A stretch of 6,656 bases of DNA from an uncultured Clostridia bacterium (lineage in GTDB: Bacteria; Bacillota_A; Clostridia; Oscillospirales; Oscillospiraceae), in assembly GCA_946410505.1 (NCBI GenBank), contig CAMKAP010000113.1:1-6656 (forward strand), written 5' to 3'. The position numbers and the translations under genes were made by a program. Below are positions 1 through 4,902 of this stretch, one piece after another (position 1 is the first letter of the stretch; each line of letters opens with the position of its first letter). The notes beneath the pieces are model-generated. The model saw nothing but the letters and a program-made list of their open reading frames with translations. It ran no database searches and was not told the origin of the DNA.

Positions 1-365
1 TCCGCTGGATCGTGGACGACTGCGCCAAGTTCGTGGAGCGGGAGATCCGCCGCGGGCACCGCTATGACGCCATCATCATGGACCCGCCCTCCTACGGGCG
101 CGGCCCCGGCGGTGAGGTGTGGAAGCTGGAGCAGAACCTCTGGCCTTTTGTCTCCCTCTGCGCGGGCGTCTTGTCCGAGGAACCGCTCTTTGTGATCATC
201 AACTCCTACACCACGGGGCTCTCACCGTCAGTGCTGAGCTATGTGACCGAGAGCATTTTCTCGAAGAAATTCGGCGGCCGCTCCGACAGCCAGGAGCTGG
301 CCCTGCCCGTGACCGATTCGGGCTTATACCTGCCATGCGGGGCAACGTGTCGGTGGGAAAGCTGA
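1..365 (+). CDS. Class I SAM-dependent methyltransferase, C-terminal part (5' end outside window)
   Basis: The open frame enters from the left edge (first whole codon at base 3, reading R-W-I-V-D-D-C) and stops at TGA 363-365. About 120 C-terminal residues are visible. The key motif is DAIIMDPPSYGRG (DPPSY encoded at 81-95), which matches motif IV of class I methyltransferases, where DPP plus an aromatic or Ser contacts the methyl-acceptor base and SAM. It is followed by GGEVWKLE and a C-terminal SGLYLPCGA segment. This pattern resembles the RlmK/RlmI-like SAM methyltransferase family (PF10672 type), usually RNA-modifying. The SAM-binding GxGxG motif and any substrate-recognition domain lie upstream of the window. 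The GTG at 12 is only an internal valine codon, not the start. The gap to ecfA1 is 167 nt, so it may be a separate transcription unit. Methyltransferase identity is solid; the RNA substrate is unknown. Confidence 0.85.
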   Translation, partial: RWIVDDCAKFVEREIRRGHRYDAIIMDPPSYGRGPGGEVWKLEQNLWPFVSLCAGVLSEEPLFVIINSYTTGLSPSVLSYVTESIFSKKFGGRSDSQELALPVTDSGLYLPCGATCRWES

Positions 366-378
366 CCGGCGCTGCCGG
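366..378 (+). other. Small GC hairpin directly after the methyltransferase stop codon
   Basis: CCGGC (366-370), loop GCT, GCCGG (374-378) form a perfect 5-bp stem starting at the base after the TGA. No T-tract follows (the next bases are GGGCAGAAGAAG), so it is not a canonical intrinsic terminator. It could mark a 3' end or be chance in GC-rich DNA. Confidence 0.3.
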
Positions 379-496
379 GGGCAGAAGAAGCCGGGCAGCT
401 TTCTCCGCAGCCGCGCCATTGGCGGGCGGAAGCGCATAAGCGACGCCCGGGAATGGCAAAAGCGGCAAGGCGGCAGAACCTTTCAGCGAATAGTTC

Positions 497-519
497 CGGC
501 TCCTGCTTCAGAGGAGCCG
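497..519 (+). promoter_or_regulatory. Hairpin in the leader just upstream of the ecfA1 ribosome binding site
   Basis: CGGCTCCT (497-504) pairs perfectly with AGGAGCCG (512-519) around a 7-nt loop (GCTTCAG). The stem ends only two bases before the AAAGGA ribosome binding site (522-527). No T-run follows, so a terminator is unlikely. It may be an mRNA-stabilising or translation-modulating leader hairpin. The rest of the 366-532 gap shows no gene, no riboswitch that I recognise and no convincing promoter. Confidence 0.4.
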
Positions 520-532
520 TGAAAGGAAACAC

Positions 533-1363
533 ATGAGCATTATTGAGTTTCAAAACGTACATTTCAGCTACCCCGACGCCAAGCGCGAGAGCCTCTGCGG
601 GATCGACCTGCGCATCGAGGAGGGGAGCTTTGTGGCCGTGCTGGGGCATAACGGCTCCGGCAAGTCCACGCTGGCAAAGCACATGAACGCCATTCTCGTG
701 CCGACCCAGGGGAAGGTGCTGGTGGACGGCTGCGATACCGCCGACGAAAACCGGCTCCTGGAGATCCGACGCAAGGTGGGCATGGTCTTCCAGAACCCGG
801 ACAACCAGATCGTCGCCAACGTGGTGGAGGAGGACGTGGCCTTCGCCCCGGAGAACCTGGGCGTGCCGCCTGCGGAAATCCGGGAGCGGGTGGACAGCGC
901 CCTCAAGGCTGTTGGCATGTACGAACACAGGCAGCATGCGCCGCATCTGCTCTCCGGCGGCCAGAAGCAGCGGGTGGCCATCGCAGGCGTGCTGGCCATG
1001 CAGCCGCGCATCATCGTTCTGGACGAGCCCACCGCCATGCTGGACCCCCAGGGGCGGCAGGAGGTCATCTCCACGGTGACGCGGCTCTGCCGGGAGAAGG
1101 GGATGACCGTCGTGCTCATCACCCACCATATGGAGGAGTGCATCGGGGCCGACAGGCTCCTGGTCATGTCCTACGGGCAGATCGCTGCCGACGGCACGCC
1201 CGGCGAGGTTTTCTCCCAGGTGGAGCTGATGCAGGAGAAGGGCCTGGACGTGCCGGAGACCACAAAGCTCTGCTGGGATTTGAACAAGGCGGGCTTCCGT
1301 CTGCCGCTGGACAGCCTGGACGCCGAGGGCTGCGCACAGTATGTGATCAACGCCAAACTTTGA
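533..1363 (+). CDS. ecfA1: Energy-coupling factor transporter ATP-binding protein EcfA1
   Basis: One of the two ABC ATPases that power an ECF (group II) importer for vitamins or trace metals. It sits on the cytoplasmic face bound to EcfT and hydrolyses ATP as a heterodimer with EcfA2. The 276-residue protein is full length. Motifs in order: Walker A GHNGSGKST (38-46), Q-loop FQNPDNQ (Q87), ABC signature LSGGQKQR (140-147), Walker B IIVLDEP (160-166, catalytic E165), D-loop around D171, and switch histidine in ITHHMEE (H198). The FQNPDNQ Q-loop and TAMLDP sequence are typical of the A1 paralogue and separate it from general ABC ATPases. The ATG at 533 has AAAGGA (522-527) five bases upstream. 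It is followed after 46 nt by ecfA2 and is probably co-transcribed with it. All catalytic residues are intact. The transported substrate cannot be told, because the S component sets it and is not in the window. Confidence 0.96.
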   Translation: MSIIEFQNVHFSYPDAKRESLCGIDLRIEEGSFVAVLGHNGSGKSTLAKHMNAILVPTQGKVLVDGCDTADENRLLEIRRKVGMVFQNPDNQIVANVVEEDVAFAPENLGVPPAEIRERVDSALKAVGMYEHRQHAPHLLSGGQKQRVAIAGVLAMQPRIIVLDEPTAMLDPQGRQEVISTVTRLCREKGMTVVLITHHMEECIGADRLLVMSYGQIAADGTPGEVFSQVELMQEKGLDVPETTKLCWDLNKAGFRLPLDSLDAEGCAQYVINAKL

Positions 1364-1409
1364 GCTCTCACCGCCTGGACGCGGGAGGGACCGGAAGGAT
1401 ACTATCGTT

Positions 1410-2270
1410 ATGTCTGTCATTACCGTGGAGAACCTGACGCACACCTACAGCGCAGGGACTCCCTTTGAAAAAGTGGCCGTGGACGGCATCAGCCTCACGA
1501 TCCCGGCAGGACAGTTCGTGGGCGTGCTGGGCCACACAGGCTCCGGCAAATCCACCTTTATCCAGCACCTCAACGCACTCCTGCAGCCGACCTCTGGCCG
1601 GGTGCTGCTGGACGGGGAGGACATCAACCGGGACAAGAAGAGCCGCCACGACGTGAAGTGGAAGGTGGGACTGGTGTTCCAGTATCCGGAATACCAGCTC
1701 TTTGAAGAGACCGTGTTTGCCGACATCGCCTTCGGGCCGAAGAACATGGGCCTCAAAAAGGAAGAGATCGAGCAGCGCGTGCGGGAGGCCGCGGGCTTTT
1801 CGGGCGTGGATGAGAAGCTCTTTGAACGCTCACCGCTGGAGCTCTCCGGCGGGCAGAAGCGCCGTGTCGCCATTGCGGGCGTCATCGCCATGCGGCCGGA
1901 GATCCTGATCCTGGACGAGCCTACCGCGGGCCTGGACCCCTCCGGCAGCCGCAAGATCATGAACAACATCACCCGCTACCGGGAGAGCACCGGCGCCACC
2001 GTCATCATCGTCAGCCACAACATGGACGACGCCGCGCGGCTCACCGAGCGCCTGATCGTCTTTGCAAACGGGCATGTTGCCATGGACGGAAGCCCGGAGG
2101 AGGTCTTCTCCCGGCCGAAGGAACTGATCGACATCGGCCTCGCCGTCCCCCAGGCCACGGCCATCGCCATGGCCCTGCGGGAAAAGGGCATGGAGCTGCC
2201 GGAGGCCGTGTTTACCCATGAGCAGCTTCTCGCCGCCGTGAAGCGGGCAAAGGGGGTGCAGGCATGCTGA
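1410..2270 (+). CDS. ecfA2: Energy-coupling factor transporter ATP-binding protein EcfA2
   Basis: Second ABC ATPase of the ECF importer and the heterodimer partner of EcfA1 on EcfT. The 286-residue protein is complete. It has Walker A GHTGSGKST (41-49), Q-loop FQYPEYQLFEET (Q91), signature LSGGQKRR (145-152), Walker B ILILDEP (165-171, E170), D-loop GLDP (174-177) and switch histidine in VSHNMDD (H203). The FQYPEYQLFEETV stretch is a hallmark of the A2 paralogue and distinguishes it from the upstream gene. It starts at ATG 1410 with GGAAGGA at 1393-1399, a rather long 10-nt spacing. Its stop codon overlaps the start of ecfT by 7 bp (2264-2270), which implies translational coupling and a fixed stoichiometry. 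The two ATPase genes look like an old duplication rather than a recent one, as they differ throughout. Confidence 0.96.
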   Translation: MSVITVENLTHTYSAGTPFEKVAVDGISLTIPAGQFVGVLGHTGSGKSTFIQHLNALLQPTSGRVLLDGEDINRDKKSRHDVKWKVGLVFQYPEYQLFEETVFADIAFGPKNMGLKKEEIEQRVREAAGFSGVDEKLFERSPLELSGGQKRRVAIAGVIAMRPEILILDEPTAGLDPSGSRKIMNNITRYRESTGATVIIVSHNMDDAARLTERLIVFANGHVAMDGSPEEVFSRPKELIDIGLAVPQATAIAMALREKGMELPEAVFTHEQLLAAVKRAKGVQAC

Positions 2271-3061
2271 AGGACATCACCCTGGGCCAGTTTTTCCCCG
2301 GCGATACCCTGGCGCATCGGCTGGACCCGCGCACCAAGCTGATCCTGGTCTTCCTGTACATCGTGGCGCTGTTTCAGGCCACGGGCTGGGCAGGCTACGG
2401 CCTGGTGCTGCTGGTGACCGCCGTGTGCATGGCGGTCTCCCATATCAGCCCGAAGAACATCTTCAAGGGCCTCAAGCCCATGCTCTTTATTATCGCCCTG
2501 ACCGCGGCGCTCAACATTTTCTATACCTCGGGCACGCCAATCGTCCCCGGCTGGATCATCACCTGGGAGGGCATCGAGAGGGCTGTGAAGATGATGCTGC
2601 GCATCACGCTGCTCATCGCCGGCACCTTCCTGCTGACCTATACCACCAGCCCCATGGCACTGACCGACGGCCTCGAGCGGCTGATGAACCCGCTCAAGAA
2701 GCTGCATGTGCCGGTGCACGAAATGACCATTATGATGTCCATGGCCCTGCGCTTCATTCCCACTCTCATCGAGGAGACGGACAAGATCATGTCGGCCCAG
2801 AAGGCCCGCGGTGCGGACTTTGAAAACGGCAACCTGATCCAGCGCGCCCGCGCGCTGCTGCCGATCCTGGTGCCGCTCTTCGTATCGGCCTTCCGCCGGG
2901 CGGACGAGCTGGCCGTGGCGATGGAGAGCCGCTGCTACCACGGCGGCGAGGGCCGCACCCGCATGAAACAGCTCACCATGGCGCGGCGGGACTGGATCGC
3001 CCTTGCCTGCGGCCTTCTGTTTGTCGCGGCTGTCATCGTGCTCAAGTACTTTGAACTATAA
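2264..3061 (+). CDS. ecfT: Energy-coupling factor transporter transmembrane protein EcfT
   Basis: The integral membrane subunit that couples ATP hydrolysis by EcfA1/EcfA2 to the substrate-binding S component. The 265-residue protein begins with the conserved G-D-x-x-x-H-R-L-D-P-R-T-K segment (13-25). Hydrophobic segments follow at roughly 26-60, 73-90, 110-127 and, at the C-terminus, 245-262. The cytoplasmic coupling helices carry the ATPase-docking motifs: a canonical ARG in QKARGADF (181-183) and a second, variant motif ESRCYHGG (222-224, SRC in place of ARG). The ATG at 2264 lies inside the end of ecfA2 and has a GGGGGTG ribosome binding site (2251-2257) six bases upstream, so the overlap is real. 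truA begins one base after the stop. No S-component gene is next to it, which fits a shared group II module serving several dispersed S proteins. Confidence 0.95.
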   Translation: MLKDITLGQFFPGDTLAHRLDPRTKLILVFLYIVALFQATGWAGYGLVLLVTAVCMAVSHISPKNIFKGLKPMLFIIALTAALNIFYTSGTPIVPGWIITWEGIERAVKMMLRITLLIAGTFLLTYTTSPMALTDGLERLMNPLKKLHVPVHEMTIMMSMALRFIPTLIEETDKIMSAQKARGADFENGNLIQRARALLPILVPLFVSAFRRADELAVAMESRCYHGGEGRTRMKQLTMARRDWIALACGLLFVAAVIVLKYFEL

Positions 3062-3062
3062 T

Positions 3063-3827
3063 ATGAGGAATCTTGCATTACGTTTAAGCTATGACGGCTC
3101 CAGCTATCACGGCTGGCAGGTGCAGAAAAACGAAATCACCGTTGCCGAGACGCTGGAGACGGCGCTTACAAAGGTCTGCGGGCACCCGGTGAAGACCGTG
3201 GGCTGCGGGAGGACCGACGCGGGCGTGCACGCCCTGCGCTACTGCGCAAATTTTCACAGCGACTGCCGCATCCCCATCGAGCGCATGGCCCTGGCGGTCA
3301 ATTCACGCCTGCCCATGGACATCGCGGTGCAGGACGCAGTGGAGGCGCCGGAGGACTTCAACGCCATCGGCTCCTGTATAAAAAAGGAATATATTTATAA
3401 AATACACAATAGCAATATTCGGGATCCCTTTCTGCAAAACCGGGTCTGCTTTTATCCCCAGAATCTGGATATGACACAGATGCAGGCAGCGGCCCGCGCC
3501 TTCGAGGGCACCCACGACTTTCGCGCCGTGCGCAGCGTGGGCACCGAGACAAAGACCACGGTGCGCACCGTGTACTGGTGCCGGGCGGAGAAGGAGGGCG
3601 ATCTGATCACGGTCTCCATCTGTGCCGACGGCTTTCTGTACAATATGTGCCGGGCCATGGTGGGCACGATGATCTACGCCTCCTACGGCAAGCTCCGGCC
3701 CGAAGAGATCCCCGAACTGCTGGAAAAAGGCGACCGGCGGCTCACCGGCCCTACCATGCCGCCCCAGGGACTGTACCTCAACAGAATCTGGTACGAGGGC
3801 AAAGTCGGGGAAATGATGCTGCGATAG
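3063..3827 (+). CDS. truA: tRNA pseudouridine(38-40) synthase TruA
   Basis: Converts uridines 38-40 in the anticodon arm of tRNAs to pseudouridine. The 254-residue protein is the usual family size. It opens with LALRLSYDGSSYHGWQVQ, the standard TruA N-terminus, and carries the catalytic motif CGRTDAGVHA with nucleophile D52. Other family landmarks are the KKEYIYKI strand, THDFRAV, LYNMCRAMVGT and the C-terminal GPTMPPQGLYLNRIWYE. I chose ATG 3063 because an earlier in-frame ATG at 3003 would add 20 residues absent from the family and lie inside ecfT. No good Shine-Dalgarno precedes 3063. The gene starts one base after the ecfT stop, so translation probably depends on ribosomes finishing ecfT. 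Two oddities: an AT-rich patch at 3375-3425 in an otherwise GC-rich gene, and the last 12 codons being repeated exactly downstream (3942-3981). Confidence 0.96.
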   Translation: MRNLALRLSYDGSSYHGWQVQKNEITVAETLETALTKVCGHPVKTVGCGRTDAGVHALRYCANFHSDCRIPIERMALAVNSRLPMDIAVQDAVEAPEDFNAIGSCIKKEYIYKIHNSNIRDPFLQNRVCFYPQNLDMTQMQAAARAFEGTHDFRAVRSVGTETKTTVRTVYWCRAEKEGDLITVSICADGFLYNMCRAMVGTMIYASYGKLRPEEIPELLEKGDRRLTGPTMPPQGLYLNRIWYEGKVGEMMLR

Positions 3828-3829
3828 CG
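3790..3829 (+). repeat. 40-bp direct repeat, copy 1 (3' end of truA)
   Basis: An exact 40-base match to 3942-3981, beginning GGTACGAGGGCAAAGTCGGG and ending CTGCGATAGCG. This copy runs from the second base of the truA WYE tryptophan codon through the TAG stop plus two bases. The flanks differ on both sides (T before and T after here; C before and C after in copy 2), so the repeat edges are exact. The WYE codons fit the normal end of TruA, which suggests this is the source copy. Confidence 0.97.
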
Positions 3830-3838
3830 TTTCCTCGA

Positions 3839-3866
3839 CCATCCTACGGCGTATGCCGTGGGATGG
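3839..3866 (+). repeat. Inverted repeat (hairpin) after truA
   Basis: CCATCCTACGGC (3839-3850), loop GTAT, GCCGTGGGATGG (3855-3866) form a 12-bp stem with one T-G wobble. TTCCT (3831-3835) and AGGAA (3869-3873) can extend it past a small internal loop. No T-run follows, so the usual intrinsic terminator form is missing. It may still act as a 3'-end stabilising or Rho-related structure. It occupies the same relative place after copy 1 as the 3988-4015 hairpin does after copy 2. Confidence 0.8.
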
Positions 3867-3872
3867 AAAGGA

Positions 3873-3936
3873 AGAACAAAACAGACGGTCGATGTGGCTG
3901 GCTCTGGACAGACACATGACCATGCCGTTTTGTTCT
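3873..3936 (+). repeat. Large imperfect inverted repeat between the two direct-repeat copies
   Basis: AGAACAAAAC (3873-3882) is the perfect reverse complement of GTTTTGTTCT (3927-3936). Nested inside are GGTC (3887-3890) with GACC (3918-3921), ATGTG (3892-3896) with CACAT (3913-3917), and CTG (3898-3900) with CAG (3909-3911). Together these form a long layered hairpin with an 8-nt loop. It does not look coding on either strand. It could be a small structured RNA, a miniature palindromic element, or a read-through control element; the sequence alone does not decide. Confidence 0.7.
3875..3884 (+). repeat. AACAAAACAG motif, copy 1
   Basis: A ten-base motif that recurs exactly at 4013-4022. In both places it lies just after a hairpin that itself follows a copy of the 40-bp repeat. 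This gives a repeated order of 40-mer, hairpin, then motif. Confidence 0.6.
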
Positions 3937-3941
3937 GACGC

Positions 3942-3981
3942 GGTACGAGGGCAAAGTCGGGGAAATGATGCTGCGATAGCG
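3942..3981 (+). repeat. 40-bp direct repeat, copy 2 (intergenic copy of the truA 3' end)
   Basis: Identical to 3790-3829 over 40 bases, 152 bp downstream and outside any gene. The 152-bp offset is not a multiple of three, so the two copies fall in different frames. That argues against a hidden coding region spanning both. The perfect identity suggests a recent duplication, gene conversion, or selection on an interspersed element. Confidence 0.97.
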
Positions 3982-3987
3982 CCCTTC

Positions 3988-4015
3988 GTTTTTCGCCGCG
4001 CTGCGGTGGAAAAAC
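3988..4015 (+). repeat. Inverted repeat (hairpin) after repeat copy 2
   Basis: GTTTTTCGCCGC (3988-3999) pairs with GCGGTGGAAAAAC (4003-4015) around a GCT loop, with one bulged base and one G-T pair. It is positioned like the 3839-3866 hairpin but differs in sequence. On the + strand the T-run is in the 5' arm and AAAACAAAAC follows, so it is not a canonical + strand terminator. Confidence 0.7.
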
Positions 4016-4022
4016 AAAACAG
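4013..4022 (+). repeat. AACAAAACAG motif, copy 2
   Basis: Exact match to 3875-3884. It follows the second hairpin directly and overlaps its last three bases. AACAAA (4013-4018) could also pair with TTTGTT (4027-4032). Confidence 0.6.
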
Positions 4023-4051
4023 TTTATTTGTTCATAATTCCATGGTAAACT
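4023..4051 (+). promoter_or_regulatory. Candidate promoter for cvpA
   Basis: This is the most AT-rich stretch of the gap. TAAACT (4046-4051) matches four of six bases of the sigma-A -10 box and is preceded by TGG (4043-4045), an extended -10 element. The hexamer 17 bp upstream, TTTATT (4023-4028), is a poor -35. An alternative pair is TTGTTC (4028-4033) with TATCGA (4051-4056), also 17 bp apart and also weak. Transcription from here would give a leader of about 40 nt before cvpA. Confidence 0.35.
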
Positions 4052-4063
4052 ATCGACATAGCG

Positions 4064-4081
4064 GCGCGGAGATTCCCGCGC
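4064..4081 (+). other. Leader hairpin before the cvpA ribosome binding site
   Basis: GCGCGG (4064-4069), loop AGATTC, CCGCGC (4076-4081) make a perfect 6-bp GC stem ending five bases before the AGGTGA ribosome binding site. It could tune access to the site; no trigger is evident. Confidence 0.4.
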
Positions 4082-4086
4082 AAAGC

Positions 4087-4092
4087 AGGTGA
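4087..4092 (+). promoter_or_regulatory. Ribosome binding site that decides the cvpA start
   Basis: AGGTGA at 4087-4092 abuts an ATG at 4093, which is too close for initiation. The ATGs at 4099 (6 nt) and 4102 (9 nt) are well spaced. I therefore prefer 4099. Confidence 0.6.
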
Positions 4093-4098
4093 ATGACA

Positions 4099-4818
4099 AT
4101 GATGAGACTGATCATAGATATTGTTATGCTGGTGATCGTGGCGCTCTGTACCTGGGGCGGCTATCGGCGCGGCCTGATCGGCGGGATCGCCGGCATCCTC
4201 GCCATCGTGATCGCCCTTTTCGGCGGAAGCCTTTTGTCCTCGGCCTATTCCCATGAGGTGGTTCCGGCGCTGCAGCCCTTTGTGGACGGCTTCATCAGCT
4301 CCCAGAAGACCCGTGACGGCGTACTGGAGGAGATGGGCTACGGCGACAGCAGCCTCTCTCTGGAGGACGTACTGGCCCAGGACCCCTCGCTGCGCTACGA
4401 CTACGCCTACGAGTGCTACCGCACGGTGGGCTTTTACGACCAGCGGGCCGAAGAACTGGGCGAATGGGCGGTGCAGACCGCGGACCAGACCGGAATGAGC
4501 ATGCAGAGTGCGGTGATCTCCACCCTCAGCGACAGCATCAGCTATGTGGGCGGCCTGGTGATCGCCTTCCTGCTGATCCTGATTTTGCTGGTGGCCATCG
4601 GCAACGTGGGAAACCTGTCTTTCCGGCTGCCGAATCTGGAGCTGCTCGATGAGATCGGCGGCGCGGTGCTGGGCTTCGTGAAGGGGATGTTCTACTGCGT
4701 GCTGCTGTGCTGGCTTTTGAGTTTCTTCGGCATCCTGATCGGCAAGGATACGCTGGGCAGCACCACGCTGGGGCGCTTCTTCCTGGCTTTCCGCTTTATC
4801 ACGAACAATCTGCTGTGA
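4099..4818 (+). CDS. CvpA-family (colicin V production type) integral membrane protein
   Basis: A predicted inner-membrane protein of 239 residues. Hydrophobic segments are at about 4-18 and 26-48, followed by a hydrophilic, acidic domain of about 100 residues (50-148) and further segments at about 150-168 and 186-214. The features pointing to the CvpA family (PF02674) are the N-terminal IDIVMLVIVALCTWGGYRRG, where a short helix is followed by a G-Y-R-R-G turn, and the GGAVLGFVKGMFYCVLL segment in the last helix pair. The biochemical role of CvpA proteins is not settled; they have been linked to colicin V export and envelope homeostasis. The central domain makes this longer than the roughly 160-residue E. 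coli CvpA and shows no motif I recognise. ATG 4099 is chosen from ribosome-site spacing, but 4093 and 4102 are possible. The gene is flanked by structured gaps and probably stands alone. Confidence 0.85.
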   Translation: MMRLIIDIVMLVIVALCTWGGYRRGLIGGIAGILAIVIALFGGSLLSSAYSHEVVPALQPFVDGFISSQKTRDGVLEEMGYGDSSLSLEDVLAQDPSLRYDYAYECYRTVGFYDQRAEELGEWAVQTADQTGMSMQSAVISTLSDSISYVGGLVIAFLLILILLVAIGNVGNLSFRLPNLELLDEIGGAVLGFVKGMFYCVLLCWLLSFFGILIGKDTLGSTTLGRFFLAFRFITNNLL

Positions 4819-4851
4819 TACGAAGAAACGAATAAGGGTTGAATCAATTAA

Positions 4852-4871
4852 GGGCGGCCCTAGGGCCGCCC
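4852..4871 (+). other. Perfect 20-bp palindrome between cvpA and the clpE-like gene
   Basis: GGGCGGCCCTAGGGCCGCCC is a perfect palindrome that can form a very stable GC hairpin in RNA from either strand. It starts 34 nt after the cvpA stop and ends 31 nt before the next ATG. No T-run follows on the + strand (GTCGAGCATA), so it is not a textbook intrinsic terminator. It could be a factor-dependent or stem-only terminator for cvpA, a leader structure of clpE, or an operator for a dimeric regulator. Confidence 0.6.
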
Positions 4872-4891
4872 GTCGAGCATATACACAATCC

Positions 4892-4898
4892 AAGGAGG
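4892..4898 (+). promoter_or_regulatory. Strong Shine-Dalgarno of the clpE-like gene
   Basis: AAGGAGG, a near-perfect match to the anti-Shine-Dalgarno, lies four bases upstream of ATG 4903. It is by far the strongest ribosome site in the window and fixes the start. No CIRCE repeat (TTAGCACTC/GAGTGCTAA) and no tandem GGTCAAA CtsR box is visible in 4819-4902. Confidence 0.85.
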
Positions 4899-4902
4899 TC
4901 CT

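Noticed and set aside
239..1444. 401-codon open frame on the - strand opposite ecfA1
   Set aside because: It mirrors a clear ABC ATPase gene in GC-rich DNA. The protein is rich in His, Leu and Gly without a recognisable domain. Long antisense frames are expected at this base composition.
3003..3062. 20-residue N-terminal extension of TruA from an upstream in-frame ATG
   Set aside because: The extension lies inside ecfT, has no family similarity and no better ribosome site. The protein from 3063 matches the normal TruA start.
3380..3386. In-frame slippery heptamer A AAA AAG in truA (possible -1 frameshift as in dnaX)
   Set aside because: There is no upstream Shine-Dalgarno-like stimulator and no strong downstream stem-loop; the following DNA is AT-rich. 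The -1 frame reaches a stop after roughly 30 codons, and the zero frame encodes conserved TruA sequence.
3790..4022. CRISPR array
   Set aside because: There are only two 40-bp copies, one is the end of a gene, and the 112-bp interval is itself palindromic rather than a unique spacer.
3853..4092. Possible 79-residue + strand protein in the truA-cvpA gap
   Set aside because: Its ATG sits in a hairpin loop with no ribosome site, and it reads through the hairpins and the second repeat copy. The composition is unlike the real genes.
3683..4099. Possible 138-residue - strand protein across both repeat copies
   Set aside because: The two repeat copies are read in different frames within it, since the period of 152 is not a multiple of three. 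It also overlaps the end of truA, so it is best explained as noncoding repeat DNA.
4852..4880. Canonical rho-independent terminator after cvpA
   Set aside because: The stem is excellent but no T-run follows on the + strand, so I list it only as a palindrome of uncertain role.
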